Source: Paraburkholderia sp. PREW-6R (lineage in GTDB: Bacteria > Pseudomonadota > Gammaproteobacteria > Burkholderiales > Burkholderiaceae). Taken from it: DNA of 64,000 nucleotides. The stretch is taken from contig NZ_CP155074.1 in NCBI RefSeq assembly GCF_039621805.1, positions 1,860,001-1,924,000 on the forward strand, in the 5' to 3' direction. This document shows positions 17,844-27,536 of this stretch, one piece after another. The notes beneath the pieces are model-generated. The model was given only the letters and a program-made list of their open reading frames with translations, did not search any database and was not told the DNA's origin. Within the stretch, counting starts at the first letter, position 1. Every line of letters starts with the position of its first letter. Both the position numbers and the translations under genes were made by a program.

Positions 17844-18284
17844 TTACTTGCCCGATATCACCAGCCGCAACTTGTTCGACCCGGTGGGCGTCAACGTGAT
17901 GTCAGTCCGCTTGCCCTTCGCGCCGAGATAAAAGTGCTGACGTCCCGGCGAATTCTGGTCGTGCGTCGCTTCGGGCAGACAGGACGCAACGTCGGCGGCG
18001 ACGGCTTGCAGTGCGTCCGCGTTCGACCCCGCGTCGTGATGCGGTGTCCACGTACACTGGTAGCTGCCGCGGCTGGCCGCGCATTGCGCATCGTCGCCAT
18101 AGGGCTGAGCGACGCCCTTGCCGTCATCCGGCGTCAGTGAAGCGAGGCCGCCCGGCGCGGCCGCGACAATGTGTTTGAGCGATGCGCACGGGCTAGGCGC
18201 ATCGTCGGCATACGTGTTGAACGGCAGCAGAGCGGCGAAGGAGGCAGCGGCGAGCGCGGCTGTGGAAAGTCGGATTGTTTTCAT
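17844..18284 (-). CDS. Small secreted protein of unknown function
   Basis: A 146-aa protein with a Sec signal peptide (about residues 1-26, hydrophobic AALAAASFAALLPF, cleavage near TYADD). The mature part is small and has four Cys that could pair (PCASLK, AQCAAS, YQCTW, ASCLP). No domain was recognised. AAAGGA precedes the ATG. It is transcribed alone and converges with the histidine phosphatase gene. Confidence 0.75.
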   Translation of the reverse strand: MKTIRLSTAALAAASFAALLPFNTYADDAPSPCASLKHIVAAAPGGLASLTPDDGKGVAQPYGDDAQCAASRGSYQCTWTPHHDAGSNADALQAVAADVASCLPEATHDQNSPGRQHFYLGAKGKRTDITLTPTGSNKLRLVISGK

Positions 18285-18390
18285 GTTGGCGCGGTCCTTT
18301 CATTTTCGATTGTGGGATCACGAACGACATGAAACGCGGTAGCACGCGTTATGCCCATATTGCGCCGGTCACGGCGCTACCGGTCAGCCG

Positions 18391-19416
18391 TCACCCGCCC
18401 GTCCCGGCTGTCACGCCGAAGAGCGCGGCCAGCCCTTCCGGCGACGCGAATATGCCCTTCGCGTCGTGCCCGACACCCTCGATCACGAACGTGCGATGCG
18501 CGTTCAGACCTCCGGGATGCCGCGCTCGCATATAGCGAGCGTAAGCGAGCCCGCGCGCAAGCCGATGCGCGCCTTGCGCCTGTGCCGCGCACGAACGGTC
18601 GAGCGCCGGATGCTGCGGGTCACAATCCGCCCCGCCCAGCAACACCGTCACGTCGCGCTGCGTATAGCGCGATTCCAGCGTGCCGGCGGACACCCCGTCC
18701 TCGCGGCGCGCGTAGGCGGGCAGATCGTCGAGCCCATACTTCCAGCGATTGAAACCGGCACACGCCGCCTCGTCGAAGGTCACGAAGTCGCCCTCGGGTC
18801 CGGTGGGCCGCTTCGCATCGAAATACACATACGACGATGGATTGGCCACGACATAACGCATCCCGATGCCGCGCGCAGCGAGCCGCGCGTCGTCGCGTGC
18901 GAGCACCGCGTAACGCTGCACGACCTGCGCGCCGCCCGAATGTCCCGCGATCACCACTTCACTTAACGAAGCAAACTGCTCACGCGATGCGAGCGTTTGC
19001 ACGATCGCGTCGAGCACGTCGAAAGAACTGAGCGGCACCGGCCCCTCTGCATTCTCGCCGCCCATCCAGCTTGTCCATTCCCAATGCAACGTGGACGACG
19101 GCAACGCGTGCGCGTCCAGATCGGCGGTCGCGAGAAACTGTGGGACGATCAGCAGCGTGTCGGCCGGCTGACCGCCGGCGAGTGCGCAAGCGCGCTGCGC
19201 GAGTTCATAGTAAGTGTCGCCGTTGCGCAGTCGTCCATGAATCAGGATGACCGCGCGACGCACATCGAGCGTCGGCGCAAGCCAGTCACCGTTGGAAAAT
19301 ACCGGCACGGTGCCGCTGCCGGCTGGCGTCGTCACACTCAAATGCCGGCTGGCGACAACCGCGACCGGGCTCTCGTTCGGTGCGCGTTCGTCATCTGTGG
19401 TCAAAGGCTGGGTCAT
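18391..19416 (-). CDS. Alpha/beta hydrolase, cytoplasmic paralogue
   Basis: A 341-aa serine hydrolase. The nucleophile elbow reads VIAGHSGGAQVVQRYAV (Ser near residue 166), the oxyanion strand AVILIHGRLRNGDTYY, and the C-terminal His is in VEGVGHDAKG. It is clearly paralogous to the protein at 20797-21858, sharing SSFDVLDAIV and HSGGAQVVQRYA, but it lacks the signal peptide. It lies 37 bp after the MHS transporter on the same strand, so the three genes look like one operon. The ester or amide substrate is unknown. No strong ribosome site was seen at this start. Confidence 0.82.
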   Translation of the reverse strand: MTQPLTTDDERAPNESPVAVVASRHLSVTTPAGSGTVPVFSNGDWLAPTLDVRRAVILIHGRLRNGDTYYELAQRACALAGGQPADTLLIVPQFLATADLDAHALPSSTLHWEWTSWMGGENAEGPVPLSSFDVLDAIVQTLASREQFASLSEVVIAGHSGGAQVVQRYAVLARDDARLAARGIGMRYVVANPSSYVYFDAKRPTGPEGDFVTFDEAACAGFNRWKYGLDDLPAYARREDGVSAGTLESRYTQRDVTVLLGGADCDPQHPALDRSCAAQAQGAHRLARGLAYARYMRARHPGGLNAHRTFVIEGVGHDAKGIFASPEGLAALFGVTAGTGG

Positions 19417-19453
19417 GCTGAAGACTCGTCGTTTTATACAAGGCGTCGGCGGT

Positions 19454-20800
19454 TCAATGCGTCAGCGAACGCGCGGCCGCTCGCCGCGGCTCGCGCCCGG
19501 AACGGGTGAAATACACCATCGCAAGCGACACGAAGCCGGCAAAGATCAGATAGAACGCGGGCGTCAAACTGCTGCCCGACAACTTCGTCAAACCCGTGAT
19601 GGTGAGCGGCGCCATGCCGCCAAACAGCGTCACCGCGATGTTGTACGACAGCGCCACACCGGCTGAACGGCTACGTACCGGAAACAGCGTCGCCAGCATG
19701 CCCGGATGCGCGCCCGACATGGCCGCGAGAAACACGGTCGCGATCATCTGCGCAATAAAGAGGTGACCCGGCGTCGGCTGGGTCACCACGAAGTGATAAA
19801 GCGGATACACGCACACCATCCACGCAATGACGATCGGATAAAACAGACGGTACGCACCGAACCGGTCGGCGAGCTTGCCGGACAGCGGAAACAGGAACAG
19901 GTTGAGCACGCCCGAGACGAACGCGCCTAGCAACGCGGTAGACAGCGGCAGATGCAATTGCCGCTCCACGTACACCGACAGATAGGAATGCCATACATAA
20001 TTGGTCGCCGCGCCGACGATGATCACGCCCATCGCGCAGATCGCCGCATCGCCGTTCTCACGGAAGAACTGGCGAATGGTCACGGGCGGCGGCCTGTCCT
20101 TATGATCGAGCAGACGCTCGAATTCCGGCGACTCCGCCACGCGATGACGGATATAAAAGCCGAACGGCCCCGCCAGCGCGCCGAACAGAAACGGCAAGCG
20201 CCATCCCCATGCGACGAGCTGGTCGTGCGTGAGTTGCGTCGTGAGCAGATAGCCCACACCGGACGAAAGCAGCAGCGCGAACGCCTGTGCCGACATGTTG
20301 AAGCTGCCGTAGAACATTTTCTTGTTCGGCGGTGCGTACTCCACCAGCATGGCCGACGCGGTCGCGAATTGGCCGCCCACCGAAAGACCTTGCAGCAGAC
20401 GTGCAAGCACGACGAGCAACGGCGCCGCCATGCCGATGCTCGCGTAACTTGGCGTGAGGCCCATCAGCAGCGTGCTGGCCGCCATCGAAATGATCAGCAA
20501 TGAAAGCGCCTTCCGACGCCCCGCGCGATCGGCGTAAATGCCGAGCAGAATGCCGCCGATCGGCCGCACGACGAAGCCGACGGCGAACGTGGCGAGCGTC
20601 AGCATGATCGACACGAAACCGCTGCCGCCGGGGAAGAACACCTGCGCGATGATTTTCGCGAAATAGCCGTAAATCAGGAAGTCGAACCATTCGAGTCCGT
20701 TGCCGAGCACGGAAGAAAAGATCGCGCGCCGCACCATCGACGGACTCAACCCGTTCGCGGCCGCCGCGCCATCGTGTTCATTCAGGGTGACATCGCTCAT
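19454..20800 (-). CDS. MFS transporter, metabolite:H+ symporter (MHS) type
   Basis: A 448-aa inner-membrane protein with about twelve transmembrane segments. Features of the MHS branch are seen: GNGLEWFDFLIYGYFAK near the N-terminus, RPIGGILLGIYADRAGRRKA in the first cytoplasmic loop, and RLLQGLSVGGQFATASAM in helix 4-5. Family members bring in carboxylates such as 2-oxoglutarate, citrate or shikimate. The start ATG overlaps the upstream hydrolase stop by four bases (ATGA). Flanking hydrolases suggest import of a product they release. Confidence 0.9.
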   Translation of the reverse strand: MSDVTLNEHDGAAAANGLSPSMVRRAIFSSVLGNGLEWFDFLIYGYFAKIIAQVFFPGGSGFVSIMLTLATFAVGFVVRPIGGILLGIYADRAGRRKALSLLIISMAASTLLMGLTPSYASIGMAAPLLVVLARLLQGLSVGGQFATASAMLVEYAPPNKKMFYGSFNMSAQAFALLLSSGVGYLLTTQLTHDQLVAWGWRLPFLFGALAGPFGFYIRHRVAESPEFERLLDHKDRPPPVTIRQFFRENGDAAICAMGVIIVGAATNYVWHSYLSVYVERQLHLPLSTALLGAFVSGVLNLFLFPLSGKLADRFGAYRLFYPIVIAWMVCVYPLYHFVVTQPTPGHLFIAQMIATVFLAAMSGAHPGMLATLFPVRSRSAGVALSYNIAVTLFGGMAPLTITGLTKLSGSSLTPAFYLIFAGFVSLAMVYFTRSGREPRRAAARSLTH

Positions 20801-21858
20801 GGCTCGCATCCTTGTGCACCGAACATCGCCGACAGCGCGCACGCCGACGTCAGCATGCGCGAGCCGTCATGCCCCACGCCCGCCACGATATGAAAGGACT
20901 GTTTCAGGCCGTCCGGATGACGCGTCTGCATATAGCGGTAGTACGCCTGCGCCCGCGCGACGCGTTGCGGCCCTTGGGCTTCGGCGGCGCAGCTTTTGTC
21001 GAGCGCGCGTTGCTGCGGATCGTCGTCGGCGCCGCCCACCAGATAGTCGATCCGGCGCGCCGCATAGGTGGCTTCCAGTTGCGCAGGCGAGCGGTCGCGC
21101 AGATACGGCGGCCGATGATCCATGCCGTACTTCCACTGATTGAAGTCGGGACACGCGGCCGCGTCGAACGGCGCCGCCACACCTTGTGCATTCGGACGCT
21201 GCGCATCGAAATAAGCGTAAGTCGAAGGGCTTGCCACCACGTACCGCACGTCGATACCTTCGTCGGTCAGCGCGCTGACATTGTGCGCGGCGATCGCATA
21301 GCGCTGCACGACCTGCGCGCCGCCCGAGTGCCCGGCGAAGACCACCTGCCGCAGGTCAGGAAACAGCTTGCGATCCGCCAGACGCGCGACGATCGCATCC
21401 AGCACGTCAAAGGAACTGATCGGCAGCGGCGCTTGCGCCGTCTCGCCGCCCATCCACGCGTCGCCACGCCAGCGCAGCAGGCTGGCAGTTTCATCGTGCG
21501 CGCGCGTGTCGAGCGTGTCGAGCGTGGCGAGGAATTGCGGCGCGATCAGAAGCGTTGCGTCGGCGTCCGCATGGGCCGCTTCGCGGGCGTTTTCGGCCGT
21601 GCGGAAATAAACGTCGGCGTTGCGCAGTTTGCCGTGAATCACGATCACCGCGCGCGTCACGTGCGGTTGCGGCACGCTCCAGTCTTTGGACAGATACAGC
21701 GGAAATTGCGCACGGCCCTGCGGCGTGACGAGAGTGAAGCGCGTGTCCGAGATCGTTGCCACCGGCTTCAGGTGCGACTCGCGCGTCTGCGCCGCGAACG
21801 CCGGTTGTGCAGCGAGCGCGATGCAGGCCGACAGGACTACCGCATGATGTCTTTTCAC
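20797..21858 (-). CDS. Alpha/beta hydrolase, exported paralogue
   Basis: A 353-aa serine hydrolase with a Sec signal peptide (residues 1-23, VVLSACIALAAQPAFA). The catalytic Ser is in VFAGHSGGAQVVQ, the oxyanion strand is VIVIHGKLRNADVYF, and the His is in AGVGHDGSR. The GTG at 21858 is chosen because GGAGA lies seven bases upstream and the signal peptide then starts correctly. It is the first gene of the hydrolase-transporter-hydrolase set and diverges from the LysR gene at 22047. It should act in the periplasm while its paralogue at 18391-19416 acts in the cytoplasm. Confidence 0.83.
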   Translation of the reverse strand: MKRHHAVVLSACIALAAQPAFAAQTRESHLKPVATISDTRFTLVTPQGRAQFPLYLSKDWSVPQPHVTRAVIVIHGKLRNADVYFRTAENAREAAHADADATLLIAPQFLATLDTLDTRAHDETASLLRWRGDAWMGGETAQAPLPISSFDVLDAIVARLADRKLFPDLRQVVFAGHSGGAQVVQRYAIAAHNVSALTDEGIDVRYVVASPSTYAYFDAQRPNAQGVAAPFDAAACPDFNQWKYGMDHRPPYLRDRSPAQLEATYAARRIDYLVGGADDDPQQRALDKSCAAEAQGPQRVARAQAYYRYMQTRHPDGLKQSFHIVAGVGHDGSRMLTSACALSAMFGAQGCEP

Positions 21859-22046
21859 TGATGTCTCCAATCCCAGTCCCGCTGGCTTTGTTCTGTGCTG
21901 CGATCCGCCGCGCGATTAACTGCTGGCAGGACGCAATCGACGTGATCATAGAAGCGGTCATGGCAAATGTAAAATACCGTTTGCAGACAGTATCCATATA
22001 TAGAAGATATGGCGGCAGAGAAGCCGTTTTGGGAGACAGGCACACC

Positions 22047-22955
22047 ATGGAACTTCGTCATCTGCGCTACTTTCTCGCGGTCGCGGAGGAAGGGCAATTC
22101 ACCCGCGCGGCGGAACGGCTGGCCATGCAACAACCGCCGCTGTCGCAGCAGATTCGAATGCTCGAAGAGGAGATCGGCTTCGAACTCTTCGTGCGGATGC
22201 CGCGTGGCGTGGCGTTGACGCCGGCCGGTCACGCGTTCGCCGAAGACGCGCAACGTCTGCTGCATGATCTCCAGCAATCCGTGGAGCGCGCGAGCCGCAT
22301 TGCGCGCGGGGAATTGGGCACCCTTTCGATTGGCCTGACGAGTTCGGCCGCGTTTCATCCCTTCACCACCGAAGCAATTCGCGCCTTCCGCTCCGTGTGT
22401 CCCGAGGTTGCCGTGGAGCTGGCCGAACTGAACGCCGCGGAGATCATTGAGCGTCTTGCCGCCGGTCAGATACAGGCGGCTTTTTTGCGCAAGCCCGTCG
22501 CCGCCCGCGAAGGCGTGGCCTTCGATCTGCTGCTCGACGAACCGATGGTCGTCGTGTTGCCGGTCGGACATCCACTTCTGAAAACGCATGGCAAAAGGCG
22601 ACCGCAGGTGTCGCTCAAAGCACTGGCGCACGAAGACTTCATCCTGGTCCGCCGCCCCGGCGCGCCGGGCATGTATGCCGACATTCTGGCCGCCTGCCGT
22701 CAGGCGGGATTCGTCCCGCGAATCGCGCGAGAAGTGCCGCGCATGGTGTCGGGCATCAATCTGGTGGCAACCGGCCTCGGTGTGACGCTGGTGCCGGCCT
22801 CCATGCAACGTTACGACCAGGTCGGCACGGTGTATTGCACGCTGACCCAGCCCAACCGGCTGAGCGCGCCGCTTCATCTCGCCTACCCTGAGTCGATCCA
22901 TAACAGCGCCGCCACGCGCTTTATCCAACTGGTCAAAGCGCGTGCTCGTTCATAA
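22047..22955 (+). CDS. LysR-family transcriptional regulator
   Basis: A 302-aa regulator with an N-terminal winged helix (LRYFLAVAEEGQFTRAAERL, residues 5-25) and a periplasmic-binding-like effector domain (about 90-295). The helix sequence resembles the CatR/BenM/TfdT-like branch. It is divergent from the hydrolase-MHS-hydrolase operon, the usual layout for a LysR and its target. The ATG at 22047 has GGGAGAC upstream. The effector is not predictable, but carboxylates or aromatics are common for this branch. Confidence 0.9.
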   Translation: MELRHLRYFLAVAEEGQFTRAAERLAMQQPPLSQQIRMLEEEIGFELFVRMPRGVALTPAGHAFAEDAQRLLHDLQQSVERASRIARGELGTLSIGLTSSAAFHPFTTEAIRAFRSVCPEVAVELAELNAAEIIERLAAGQIQAAFLRKPVAAREGVAFDLLLDEPMVVVLPVGHPLLKTHGKRRPQVSLKALAHEDFILVRRPGAPGMYADILAACRQAGFVPRIAREVPRMVSGINLVATGLGVTLVPASMQRYDQVGTVYCTLTQPNRLSAPLHLAYPESIHNSAATRFIQLVKARARS

Positions 22956-23028
22956 CGGGCACATAAATTGCATTCACGCCTTACCGGCCGATCATCACTT
23001 ACCATCCAATCGACGCGAACGCTACGCC

Positions 23029-24546
23029 ATGTCAAATAAACCTGCCGCCGGCAAACAGGGCCGCCTTTCTTCGGGAATCGATGGAATCGACGACATTCTC
23101 GGAGGCGGTCTTACGCCTCATCGCATGTATCTTGTGGAAGGCGCGCCGGGCACAGGTAAAACCACCTTGGCCTTGCAATTCTTACTCAAGGGCGTGACCG
23201 ATGGGCAGCCGGGCTTGTACATTACGCTCTCCGAGACGCGCGCCGAACTGATTTCGGTGGCCGAGAGCCATGGCTGGGATCTCAGCAGTTTTGAGATTCT
23301 CGAACTGCTCTCCGACGAAGGCCTCGACCCGCAGTACGAACAGACCGTGCTGCATCCGGCCGAGGTCGAGCTTGGCGAGACCGTGGGAAACGTGATCAAG
23401 CAGGTCGACGAACTGAAGCCCGCGCGTATCGTGCTCGACAGTCTGTCGGAATTGCGCCTGCTGTCGCAGAACCCGCTTCGCTACCGGCGACAGATTCTCG
23501 CGCTCAAACGCTATTTCGCGACGCGTGAGTGCACTGTGCTGCTCCTCGACGACAACACGTCCGAACCCGGCGACGTGCAGCTGCACAGCATCGCGCACGG
23601 CGTGATCAGCCTCGATAACGTCGTACACGATTACGGCGGCAACCGGCGGCGCGTGCGCATCTCCAAGATGCGCGGCATCAAGTTCCGCGAGGGCTATCAC
23701 GACTTCTCCCTCGACACGGGCGGCATCGAGGTCTATCCGCGCCTCGTGGCCGCCGAACATCACGCCGATTTTCCGACAGCCATGATGAGCACCGGCACGT
23801 CGGGTCTCGACGCGCTGCTTGGCGGCGGCCTGATTCCGGGCACCAACGCATTGATCATCGGACCGTCCGGCGTCGGCAAGACGACCACCGTAGTGTCGTG
23901 TCTGATCGCGGCACTCGAACGCGGCGAGCGTTGCGTGTATTACGTCTTTGACGAAACACTGTCTACGCTGATGATCCGCTGCAACGCGCTGGGTATGTTT
24001 CTCGCGCCACATGTGGAAAGCGGTTTGCTGACGTTGCGCCAGATCGATCCGGCGGAAATCTCGCCGGGTGAATTCGCATGCGACGTACGCAAATGCGTCG
24101 AGAAGCAGGGCGTGAAGCATGTCGCGATCGACAGTCTGAACGCCTATCTCCAGGCCATGCCCGGCGAGCGTTACCTGCTGCTGCAAATGCACGAACTGCT
24201 CGGCTATCTGAACCAGCAAGGCGTCATTACGATGCTTGTGCTTGGGCAGCACGGGATCATCGGCGAGGTACAGAGCGATATCGACATCAGCTATCTGAGC
24301 GATGTGGTGCTCCTGTTCCGCTACTTCGAGCATCACGGCGAGGTGCTGACAGCCATTACCGCCGTGAAGAGCCGTGCCAATGCGCACGAACGCTCGATTC
24401 GCCAGTTCCGCCTGGCGGCAGGCGGGGTCGAAGTGGGCGAAGCACTGCGCGACTTCGAGGGCGTGCTGTCCGGACTGCCGTCCTATAACGGCAGCACGGC
24501 CCTGCTCGGCGCGACGGATCGCGTCATCGACACGTCCGGGCAGTAA
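23029..24546 (+). CDS. KaiC-like double RecA-domain ATPase
   Basis: A 505-aa protein with two KaiC/RecA domains. Walker A motifs are seen as EGAPGTGKTTLA (near residue 45) and IGPSGVGKTTTV (near 285). Each has a catalytic-glutamate strand (ITLSETRAEL and YVFDETLSTL) and a Walker B (IVLDSLSEL and VAIDSLNAYL). Cyanobacterial KaiC is the clock ATPase, but outside cyanobacteria such proteins occur without KaiA and have signalling or stress roles. The ATG at 23029 begins the conserved part. The histidine-kinase gene starts three bases after its stop, so the two are surely co-transcribed. Confidence 0.9.
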   Translation: MSNKPAAGKQGRLSSGIDGIDDILGGGLTPHRMYLVEGAPGTGKTTLALQFLLKGVTDGQPGLYITLSETRAELISVAESHGWDLSSFEILELLSDEGLDPQYEQTVLHPAEVELGETVGNVIKQVDELKPARIVLDSLSELRLLSQNPLRYRRQILALKRYFATRECTVLLLDDNTSEPGDVQLHSIAHGVISLDNVVHDYGGNRRRVRISKMRGIKFREGYHDFSLDTGGIEVYPRLVAAEHHADFPTAMMSTGTSGLDALLGGGLIPGTNALIIGPSGVGKTTTVVSCLIAALERGERCVYYVFDETLSTLMIRCNALGMFLAPHVESGLLTLRQIDPAEISPGEFACDVRKCVEKQGVKHVAIDSLNAYLQAMPGERYLLLQMHELLGYLNQQGVITMLVLGQHGIIGEVQSDIDISYLSDVVLLFRYFEHHGEVLTAITAVKSRANAHERSIRQFRLAAGGVEVGEALRDFEGVLSGLPSYNGSTALLGATDRVIDTSGQ

Positions 24547-24549
24547 TGT

Positions 24550-26208
24550 ATGGAGCACCGCGTCCTTATCCTGGCGCCGTTTGGCCGCGACGCCGATGTG
24601 ATTGCCGAAGTGCTGCAGAAAGACGAACGCATTTGCTTAACCTGCCGCGATGCCGATGCGCTCACTGAAGCGCTGGAGAACGGCGCCGGCACGGCGCTGA
24701 TCGCCGAGGAAGCGCTTGCGGGCGAGCGCGCGTCGCGCCTTTTCGCGTGGCTCGAGCAGCAGCACGCTTGGTCCGACTTTCCATTCATTCTGCTGGCCGC
24801 GTCGCGCGTCGGACATCGCTCCGCGCGTGGGCTCGAAGTGCTCGAACGGCTCGGCAACGTCGTCGTGCTCGAACGGCCGCTCAATTCGGAGACGTTGCGG
24901 CGTGCAGTGGCGTCGTCGCTGCGGGCGCGCGCGCGGCAGTACGAGTCGCGCCGCCATCTGGCCGAGCGGATCGAGGCGCAGGATGCGCTCGAACAGCTCA
25001 ACGGTTCGCTCGAAAGCCGCATCGCCGAACGCACGCAGGAACTCGCATCCGCTAACGACCGGCTGATGACGGAGATTCACGAGCGCGCGAAAGTGCAGGC
25101 CGTGCTGGTGCAATCGCAGAAAATGGAAGCGCTCGGGCAGCTCACGGGCGGCATTGCGCACGACTTCAACAACCTGCTGAACGTGATTATGGTCAACTCG
25201 GAGTTGATCGCCCGGGTGAGCAGCGACGACCGTATTCGCGGCATGGCCGCAACCGTCAAGCGCGCCACCGAACGCGGCGCGAAACTCACGGGCCAATTGC
25301 TCACGTTCTCCCGCAACAGCAACCTCGATCTGAAGGCAATCGACGTCGTGGCGCTCCTGCAAGGGATGCGCGACATCATCACCGTATCGCTTGGCTCGGG
25401 CATCCGTTATACGAACGAGTTCGACACTAAGGAGATGTGGACGCAAGCCGACGCCAATCAGCTCGAACTCGCCATCCTCAATCTCGCGATCAACGCGCGC
25501 GACGCAATGCCCGGCGGCGGCGAACTGCGCATTCGCGTGAAGGAACGCGAGGCGCCCGACCAGACGCTCGACGAAGGCAAATACGTGGTGCTCGAAGTCA
25601 GCGATACCGGTTCGGGCGTGCCACCCGACGTGGTGTCGCGCGTGTTCGACCCGTTCTTTACCACCAAGCCGATCGGCAAAGGCACCGGCCTCGGTTTGAG
25701 CCAGGTCTACGGCATTGCGCGGCAGGCAGGCGGCACGGCGCGCCTCTTCAGCGAGGAAGGCAACGGCACGACCGTTGAAATCTGGCTGCCGCTGCGCGAG
25801 CGCGTCGCCCCGCAGGCCGCCGAAGAGGCGAACGCGGAAGCGAACGCCGTCGGCGAGAAGCGCGTGCTGGTGGTGGAAGACGACGGCGACGTGCGCGCGA
25901 TGCTGGTTGAGTCGCTCAGAATGCTTGGCTATACGGTGACCGAAGCGGCGGACGGGCGTGCGGGCCTCAACCGGCTGGAAGACGACAAGCCTGACCTGCT
26001 GATGGTGGACTTCGCGATGCCGGGCATGAACGGCATTGACGTGATTGCCGAAGCGCGCAAGATGCGTGAGGACTTGCCGGTGATCCTCGCAACCGGCTAC
26101 GCGGACGTCGACATCTCGGGCCTCGCGGTGAAGCGCTGTACGATCTTGCGCAAGCCTTTTCAGCTCGACGATCTCGCGCGCACCGTGCGGCTCGGGCTTG
26201 CTGCCTGA
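24550..26208 (+). CDS. Hybrid sensor histidine kinase with C-terminal receiver
   Basis: A 552-aa kinase. The N-terminal part (1-125) looks like a degenerate receiver. A coiled coil follows (about 130-190), then the phospho-acceptor helix EALGQLTGGIAHDFNNLLNV and an ATPase domain with N-box NLAINARDAMPGGG and G boxes DTGSGVPPDV and GKGTGLGLS. A C-terminal receiver (about 435-550) has VVEDDGD, phospho-Asp in MVDFAMPGMNG and Lys in LRKPF. No membrane segment is seen, so it senses in the cytoplasm. It lies three bases after the KaiC-like gene, which suggests that the ATPase and kinase signal together. Confidence 0.92.
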   Translation: MEHRVLILAPFGRDADVIAEVLQKDERICLTCRDADALTEALENGAGTALIAEEALAGERASRLFAWLEQQHAWSDFPFILLAASRVGHRSARGLEVLERLGNVVVLERPLNSETLRRAVASSLRARARQYESRRHLAERIEAQDALEQLNGSLESRIAERTQELASANDRLMTEIHERAKVQAVLVQSQKMEALGQLTGGIAHDFNNLLNVIMVNSELIARVSSDDRIRGMAATVKRATERGAKLTGQLLTFSRNSNLDLKAIDVVALLQGMRDIITVSLGSGIRYTNEFDTKEMWTQADANQLELAILNLAINARDAMPGGGELRIRVKEREAPDQTLDEGKYVVLEVSDTGSGVPPDVVSRVFDPFFTTKPIGKGTGLGLSQVYGIARQAGGTARLFSEEGNGTTVEIWLPLRERVAPQAAEEANAEANAVGEKRVLVVEDDGDVRAMLVESLRMLGYTVTEAADGRAGLNRLEDDKPDLLMVDFAMPGMNGIDVIAEARKMREDLPVILATGYADVDISGLAVKRCTILRKPFQLDDLARTVRLGLAA

Positions 26209-26261
26209 GCTTCCGTCTGATCTGCCGAGGCCGGCATGACGTCACGCCGCACGCGCGTGCA

Positions 26262-27536
26262 TTAGCGCACGCAGTTGCGGCCTGCCGTCTTGGCCGTGTA
26301 AAGCGCGCGGTCGGCTGCATGCAACAGCGCCTGCAACGTGGCGCACGATTCGCTGAGCGTCACGCAGCCAAGACTCACGGTCACTCGCAATTCCCCCGCC
26401 ACCGTGGCGATGCGCGCCGCCTCCACCGCTGCGCGCAAACGCTCGGCCACCTGTACCGCCTGCTGCCCGTCCGCGCCGCGCAGCAGCAGCACGAATTCCT
26501 CGCCGCCCAAGCGGGCAAACATATCCTGCGGCCGCAACAGCATTTTCGCCTCGCTGACGATCCGCTTGAGCACTTCGTCACCGGCGAGGTGGCCGGCCGT
26601 GTCGTTGATCCGCTTAAAGTGATCCGCGTCCAGCATCACGATTGCGAGGGCGTCGCCAACGCGCTGCGCACGCGCAATTTCGGCCTCGGCCACCTCGAAG
26701 AAATGCGCGCGGCTCGATGCGCCGGTCAGATGGTCCGTGGTGAGCAGACGCTTGAGGTTGTCGGCCGTCATCTTGCGCTCGGTGATATCGCGCAGCACTA
26801 CGGTGTAGCCGGTGAACTCGCCGTCCTCTTCACGTGAGACGGCGACGAGAATTTGCCCCCAGTAGCGCTCGCCCGCGCGGGTCTGGCACCAGCATTCCTC
26901 GACGTGCCAGCCCTGGTCGCGGGCAAAGGCGAGATGTTCCGGTGAACGATGCGGCGCAAACTGCCCCGCCTCATAGAAAAGGGCGAGCGTGTGGCCAATG
27001 GCTTCGGCGCCGCTGTAACCCGTTACGCGTTCCACTGAATCATTCCACGTTTCCACCCGGCCTTGCACGTCGAGCGTGAAGAACGAAAAGTCTTTCACAT
27101 TCGTGTAAATCGCCGCGAGCCACGACTCGGTCTGCCGCGCCCGACGCTCGGCCGCGACCTGGCGCGACACGTCGGAAAGCACGGTCATCAGCAGATCGGC
27201 ACCAAGCTTGATGATCGAGCATGACAATACGACCGCGCGTTCGTGCGCCGGCGTGACGAAAATGCGGTGATGTTCGCAAATGCGCCCACGCTCCGCTCTG
27301 AAGCTCTCGACCAGATTGCGCACCTCGGGCGCGACCGATGCGAGGCAATCGAAGATATTGTCGATGCCCTGATCGCCGACGATCGGCATCAGCAATTGCG
27401 ACGCGAGCGGATTGAGCATGTCGATCGTGCCTTTCGCATTGCTGCGCACCATGCCCACGGGCGACATATAGACGAACGAAAGCAGCGCTTCGTGTTCGCC
27501 CTGAAGCTCTTCCAGCGCTTCGTCGGCGTTGCTCAC
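26262..27536 (-). CDS. Diguanylate cyclase, PAS-PAS-GGDEF
   Basis: A 424-aa protein that should make cyclic di-GMP. Two PAS-like domains occupy about residues 10-125 and 130-255, the second ending in the usual VVLRDITERK. The GGDEF domain (about 260-424) has an intact active site in ARLGGEEFVLLL and an RPQD five residues before it, a likely inhibitory site. The GTG at 27536 overlaps the stop of the PYP-like gene (GTGA), which gives translational coupling. Reading the frame further upstream produces only Arg/Ser-rich sequence, because it then runs in the wrong frame through the PYP-like gene. Confidence 0.88.
   Translation of the reverse strand: MSNADEALEELQGEHEALLSFVYMSPVGMVRSNAKGTIDMLNPLASQLLMPIVGDQGIDNIFDCLASVAPEVRNLVESFRAERGRICEHHRIFVTPAHERAVVLSCSIIKLGADLLMTVLSDVSRQVAAERRARQTESWLAAIYTNVKDFSFFTLDVQGRVETWNDSVERVTGYSGAEAIGHTLALFYEAGQFAPHRSPEHLAFARDQGWHVEECWCQTRAGERYWGQILVAVSREEDGEFTGYTVVLRDITERKMTADNLKRLLTTDHLTGASSRAHFFEVAEAEIARAQRVGDALAIVMLDADHFKRINDTAGHLAGDEVLKRIVSEAKMLLRPQDMFARLGGEEFVLLLRGADGQQAVQVAERLRAAVEAARIATVAGELRVTVSLGCVTLSESCATLQALLHAADRALYTAKTAGRNCVR

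Noticed and set aside
27533..27536. A second frameshift between the PYP-like and cyclase parts
   Set aside because: The frame change here is an ordinary stop/start overlap, and the restored PYP-like protein ends at the expected length.
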